Both the position numbers and the translations under genes were made by a program. A stretch of 35,452 nucleotides of DNA from an uncultured Blautia sp. (GTDB lineage: Bacteria > Bacillota > Clostridia > Lachnospirales > Lachnospiraceae), in contig CAAFRY010000031.1 in NCBI GenBank assembly GCA_900765525.1, forward strand, positions 1 to 35,452, given 5' to 3'. Positions 32,569 through 35,452 of the stretch are shown piece by piece. Every line of letters begins with the position of its first letter. Position 1 is the first letter of the stretch. The notes below the pieces were generated by a model. The model had not been told where the DNA came from, did no database searches, and worked only from the letters and a program-made list of their open reading frames with translations.

Positions 32569-34233
32569 ATGAAAATACAGAATCCTATTTTGAAAGGGTT
32601 CCATCCGGACCCGTCTATTATCAGGGTGGGAGAAGATTATTATATTGCAACATCTACGTTTGAGTGGTGGCCAGGCATCCGTCTGCATCATTCCAAAGAT
32701 TTAAAGCATTGGGAACTGATAGAAGCTCCATTAAACCGGAAGAGTCAATTGGACTTAAGGGGTGTTGGAGCAAGCCAGGGAATTTGGGCGCCCTGCCTGA
32801 CGTATGATAAAGGGACGTTTTATTTGGTCTATACAGTTGTGAAATCTTTTTACTGCAATATGTATGATACAGAAAATTATTTGGTGACAGCCCAGAACAT
32901 ACACGGACCATGGACCGACCCTGTAGCTCTTAATAATTTTGGCTTTGACCCCTCTTTATTTCACGACGAAGATGGCAGAAAATATATGGTAAGCATGGTG
33001 ACAGACCACCGTGTACCCAAGAAATACGCAGGCAGGCTGGTGCTTCAGGAGTATGATGCGGTTAATAAAAAAATGATAGGACCGGTGAAAGAGATTTATC
33101 AGGCAAAAGAGATATTTTTGGAGGGACCGCACATTTTTAAGAGAAACGGCTGGTATTATCTCTTTTCCGCAGATACGGGGACCGGCGAGGGACATGGGCA
33201 GACTATACAGCGTTCCAGGAACATTTGGGGGCCCTACGAAATGTACAGAGCAGACTTTATGGAAAGGACGGAAGCTGGGGAAGCTTATTCTATTTTGACC
33301 TCCAGACATCACCCGGATATACTGTTACAAAAGAGCGGACATGCGGATTTGGTGGAGACACAGGATGGAGAGTGGTATGCAGTACATTTATGTGGAAGAG
33401 TGGGAAGTGAAAGAAACTCTAAGGATGCTCCTCGTTTTGCAGGGGAACGGCGTTATCCTTTGGGAAGGGAAACCGCTATTCAAAAGATGCGCTGGACAGA
33501 AGACGATTGGCTGGTATTAGACTGCGGGGATAAACCTCAGACCAATATACCACTTAGCGAAATAGAGGGACCAAAATGTGGAGAAACACTTTCGGACACA
33601 GATAATATAAAGATTACGGTATCGGATAAGGATAATTTTGATACTTTGCGATTAAATCCGGAATTCCAGTCCCTCCGTATTCCTATGGGCGAGTATTATA
33701 TGTCTCTTTCAAAAAGGCCTGGCTGGTTAAGGCTATATGGCAGAAGCGGACTGTCCAGTAAATTTTCTCAAACTCTGCTTGCAAGGCGATGGACAGATTT
33801 CTCTTTTGATGTGAGTACAAAGATGGAATTTGAGCCAGAGGTTTTTAAGCAAATGGCAGGGTTAATCTTGATGTATGATACAGATAATTACCTGTATCTT
33901 CATGTGAGTCATGATGAAGAAATAGGAAAATGCATCAGCATATTGCGAGCAGAGAATAAAATATATAGTTATCCTGTAGGATTCCAACCATTGGAAAAGG
34001 GAAAAGCTCTTATATTAAAGGCCTCTGTAAGAAAAGAAAAATGTCAGTTTTATTATGGATATGAAGAAGAGGACATGAAGAAGTTAGGTGAAGAATTTGC
34101 AACTGGTTTTTTGTCTGATGAAGCTTGCCAAGAGGGGTGGTTTACTGGAGCTATGATGGGAATTGCATGCCAGGATTTGACTGGATTTGGAATATATGCC
34201 GATTTTGATTGGTTTGAGAAAAAAGACATTTAG
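32569..34233 (+). CDS. GH43 family beta-xylosidase / alpha-arabinofuranosidase
   Basis: A 554-aa enzyme with an N-terminal five-bladed propeller and a C-terminal beta-sandwich of about 200 aa, as in XynB3-type beta-xylosidases. The catalytic triad is visible: base Asp14 in GFHPDPSI, pKa-modulating Asp127 in FGFDPSLF, and acid Glu185 in FLEGPHIF. It should cleave xylose or arabinofuranose from short xylan oligosaccharides inside the cell, as there is no signal peptide. The ATG at 32569 has GAGGTG 8 bases upstream. It lies 33 bases after GH88, in one operon. Confidence 0.92.
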   Translation: MKIQNPILKGFHPDPSIIRVGEDYYIATSTFEWWPGIRLHHSKDLKHWELIEAPLNRKSQLDLRGVGASQGIWAPCLTYDKGTFYLVYTVVKSFYCNMYDTENYLVTAQNIHGPWTDPVALNNFGFDPSLFHDEDGRKYMVSMVTDHRVPKKYAGRLVLQEYDAVNKKMIGPVKEIYQAKEIFLEGPHIFKRNGWYYLFSADTGTGEGHGQTIQRSRNIWGPYEMYRADFMERTEAGEAYSILTSRHHPDILLQKSGHADLVETQDGEWYAVHLCGRVGSERNSKDAPRFAGERRYPLGRETAIQKMRWTEDDWLVLDCGDKPQTNIPLSEIEGPKCGETLSDTDNIKITVSDKDNFDTLRLNPEFQSLRIPMGEYYMSLSKRPGWLRLYGRSGLSSKFSQTLLARRWTDFSFDVSTKMEFEPEVFKQMAGLILMYDTDNYLYLHVSHDEEIGKCISILRAENKIYSYPVGFQPLEKGKALILKASVRKEKCQFYYGYEEEDMKKLGEEFATGFLSDEACQEGWFTGAMMGIACQDLTGFGIYADFDWFEKKDI

Positions 34234-34266
34234 CTCCATCAAAAAGAACTTAAAAATCTACATATT

Positions 34267-34301
34267 GCTCTTAAAAAAATGCCTATTTTTTGGTGAAGAG
34301 C
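34267..34301. terminator. A/T-rich hairpin between GH43 and the third binding protein
   Basis: GCTCTT and AAGAGC enclose an inner AAAAAAAT-GCCT-ATTTTTT stem. No T-tract follows. It may be a weak terminator or an operator ahead of the next transport gene. Confidence 0.35.
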
Positions 34302-34374
34302 TCTGATAGAATACAACCACAAAGAAAAAAGAAGATATTTAAAAATTACTGAGAGAGCCAAGAAAAGGAGGAAT

Positions 34375-35452
34375 ATGAAGATGAAAAAGAAGGCTTTGGT
34401 AATGTTATTAAGTGTAGTAACAGCTATGAGTATGCTGGCAGGATGCGGCGGAACACAGAATCAGGAAGAAAAGAAAGCGGATGAAGGAAGTTCAGCGAAG
34501 GAAGACGCAGGTGCAGAAGCTTCAGGGGAATCTATTGTGACAGAACCTACAGAACTGACTTTTGTTTTTGCGGACGGCGACGAGGGCGCTAAAGAAGTCA
34601 TGAACAATACTGTGGAAAAGTTTAATGAGACTTATCCAGACATTACTGTAACCATTGAACCGGGCAATGGTGGCGCATATAGCGAATTTCTGAAGACCAA
34701 GGATAGCGTAGGAGAATTTCCGGACATCATGGAAATGCGAGATACAGCAATGTATGTAAGGGCAGGAAAGCTGGAACCTCTTTCCGAGGACATTACTTCT
34801 TTATTTGCCAGTCCTATGGAATTTGACGGAAAGGTATACACGGCTTCTATGGCAGCAGAAAATACAAATGGTATTATCTACAATAAAAAATATTTTGAGG
34901 ATAATGGTTTTGAGGAACCTACTACATACGATGAGTTTCTTGAATTATGCCAGGCAATCCAGGAAAAAGGTGATATGGACCCGCTGGTAGTAGGGGGTCA
35001 GGATATTTGGCACATGGGATTTTGGTTTCATAAAGCATATAATGACCAGGTGCTGAGTAAAGATTCAGATTTTATTAAACATTGCTATGAAGGCAGCAAA
35101 GACTTTTCAGATGAATCTATTAAGGCTACTTTTGAAGAACTGCAAGAGATTATGCAGTATGCTCAGGATGGATGGACCTCTACTCCAGATGCCCAGATTA
35201 CCACATTTTTGGTGAGTGATATGGCAGCAATGATGTATTCCGGAACACATATGTTCGGCCAAATTGCATCTGCGGACCCGGAGTTTGAGATGGGTTGGTT
35301 CCCGATTCCAAGCCCTGATGGAAAAACACGTCTGGTAGGCGGCTCAGGAATAGGCGGTCTGGCAATTTCAGCAGAAAGCGCAAAAAATCCTAATAAAAAA
35401 GCTGCGGCAGAAGCATTTATTAAATTCTTCTTTGACCCTGCAAATTATAAAG
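34375..35452 (+). CDS. ABC sugar-binding lipoprotein (partial, runs off the window)
   Basis: The first 359 codons of a family 1 solute-binding lipoprotein; no stop occurs before the window ends. The signal peptide ends in LAGC (Cys24 from the first ATG), then comes an acidic linker and the binding domain. Two in-frame ATGs (34375 and 34381) follow AGGAGG; the second has the more usual 8-9 base spacing. It is not closely similar to the two paralogous binding proteins upstream, so it probably starts a separate importer with permeases to the right. Confidence 0.92.
   Translation, partial: MKMKKKALVMLLSVVTAMSMLAGCGGTQNQEEKKADEGSSAKEDAGAEASGESIVTEPTELTFVFADGDEGAKEVMNNTVEKFNETYPDITVTIEPGNGGAYSEFLKTKDSVGEFPDIMEMRDTAMYVRAGKLEPLSEDITSLFASPMEFDGKVYTASMAAENTNGIIYNKKYFEDNGFEEPTTYDEFLELCQAIQEKGDMDPLVVGGQDIWHMGFWFHKAYNDQVLSKDSDFIKHCYEGSKDFSDESIKATFEELQEIMQYAQDGWTSTPDAQITTFLVSDMAAMMYSGTHMFGQIASADPEFEMGWFPIPSPDGKTRLVGGSGIGGLAISAESAKNPNKKAAAEAFIKFFFDPANYK

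Noticed and set aside
1..35452. CRISPR arrays, insertion sequences, prophage or integrase genes
   Set aside because: No regularly spaced direct repeats, no transposase or recombinase frames and no phage structural genes were seen. The only repeats are the short palindromic or interspersed elements reported.

Overview
The window looks like the chromosome of a gut Firmicute of the Lachnospiraceae (Blautia-like). This rests on moderate GC, AGGAGG-type ribosome sites, anaerobic metabolism (group B [FeFe] hydrogenase), the GGGtGRT protein, YesM/YesN-type regulation and a set of intracellular glycoside hydrolases. The genus is an inference; nothing here proves it.

Layout. 1-372: a tRNA cluster (Glu 3' end, Thr, Asp, Leu) closed by an intrinsic terminator. 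373-5450: housekeeping block rho, rpmE (L31), a DUF1385 membrane protein, prmC and prfA, ending in a long hairpin terminator. 5479-9758: moaA, a MOSC-domain protein, topB and a left-handed beta-helix acyltransferase-like protein. 9766-10521 (minus): TraX-family membrane protein, divergent from a monomeric [FeFe] hydrogenase (10798-12303). 12512-15459: two GT4 glycosyltransferases and a VTT/DedA-type membrane protein, resembling a diglucosyl-diacylglycerol glycolipid operon. 15555-15773 (minus): small hypothetical. 16133-17881: a NifU-like scaffold protein and the GGGtGRT protein. 17882-19078: a gene-poor stretch holding hairpins, a probable type I toxin-antitoxin locus that ordinary ORF calling would miss, and a small frame-broken gene.

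19079-35452 is a carbohydrate-utilisation region. A YesM-like sensor kinase and a YesN-like regulator (split into two frames) lie on the minus strand, followed by a GH120 beta-xylosidase with its own promoter. Diverging from the kinase is an ABC importer operon: binding lipoprotein, two permeases, a GH172 (DUF2961) enzyme and a second, paralogous binding lipoprotein. An AraC regulator then diverges from GH88 and GH43 genes, and a third sugar-binding lipoprotein runs off the right edge. None of the hydrolases shows a signal peptide, so the working model is import of oligosaccharides followed by cytoplasmic trimming of xylose, unsaturated uronic acid and possibly furanose residues. No importer ATPase is present, so a shared MsmK/MsmX-type ATPase encoded elsewhere is inferred.

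The observations most worth a second look are the type I toxin-antitoxin locus (18322-18588), the split response regulator with an A6 run exactly where the frames cross (22447-22452), the uncharacterised NifU-like/GGGtGRT pair, the GH172 importer operon with two paralogous binding proteins, and two families of dispersed intergenic repeats.
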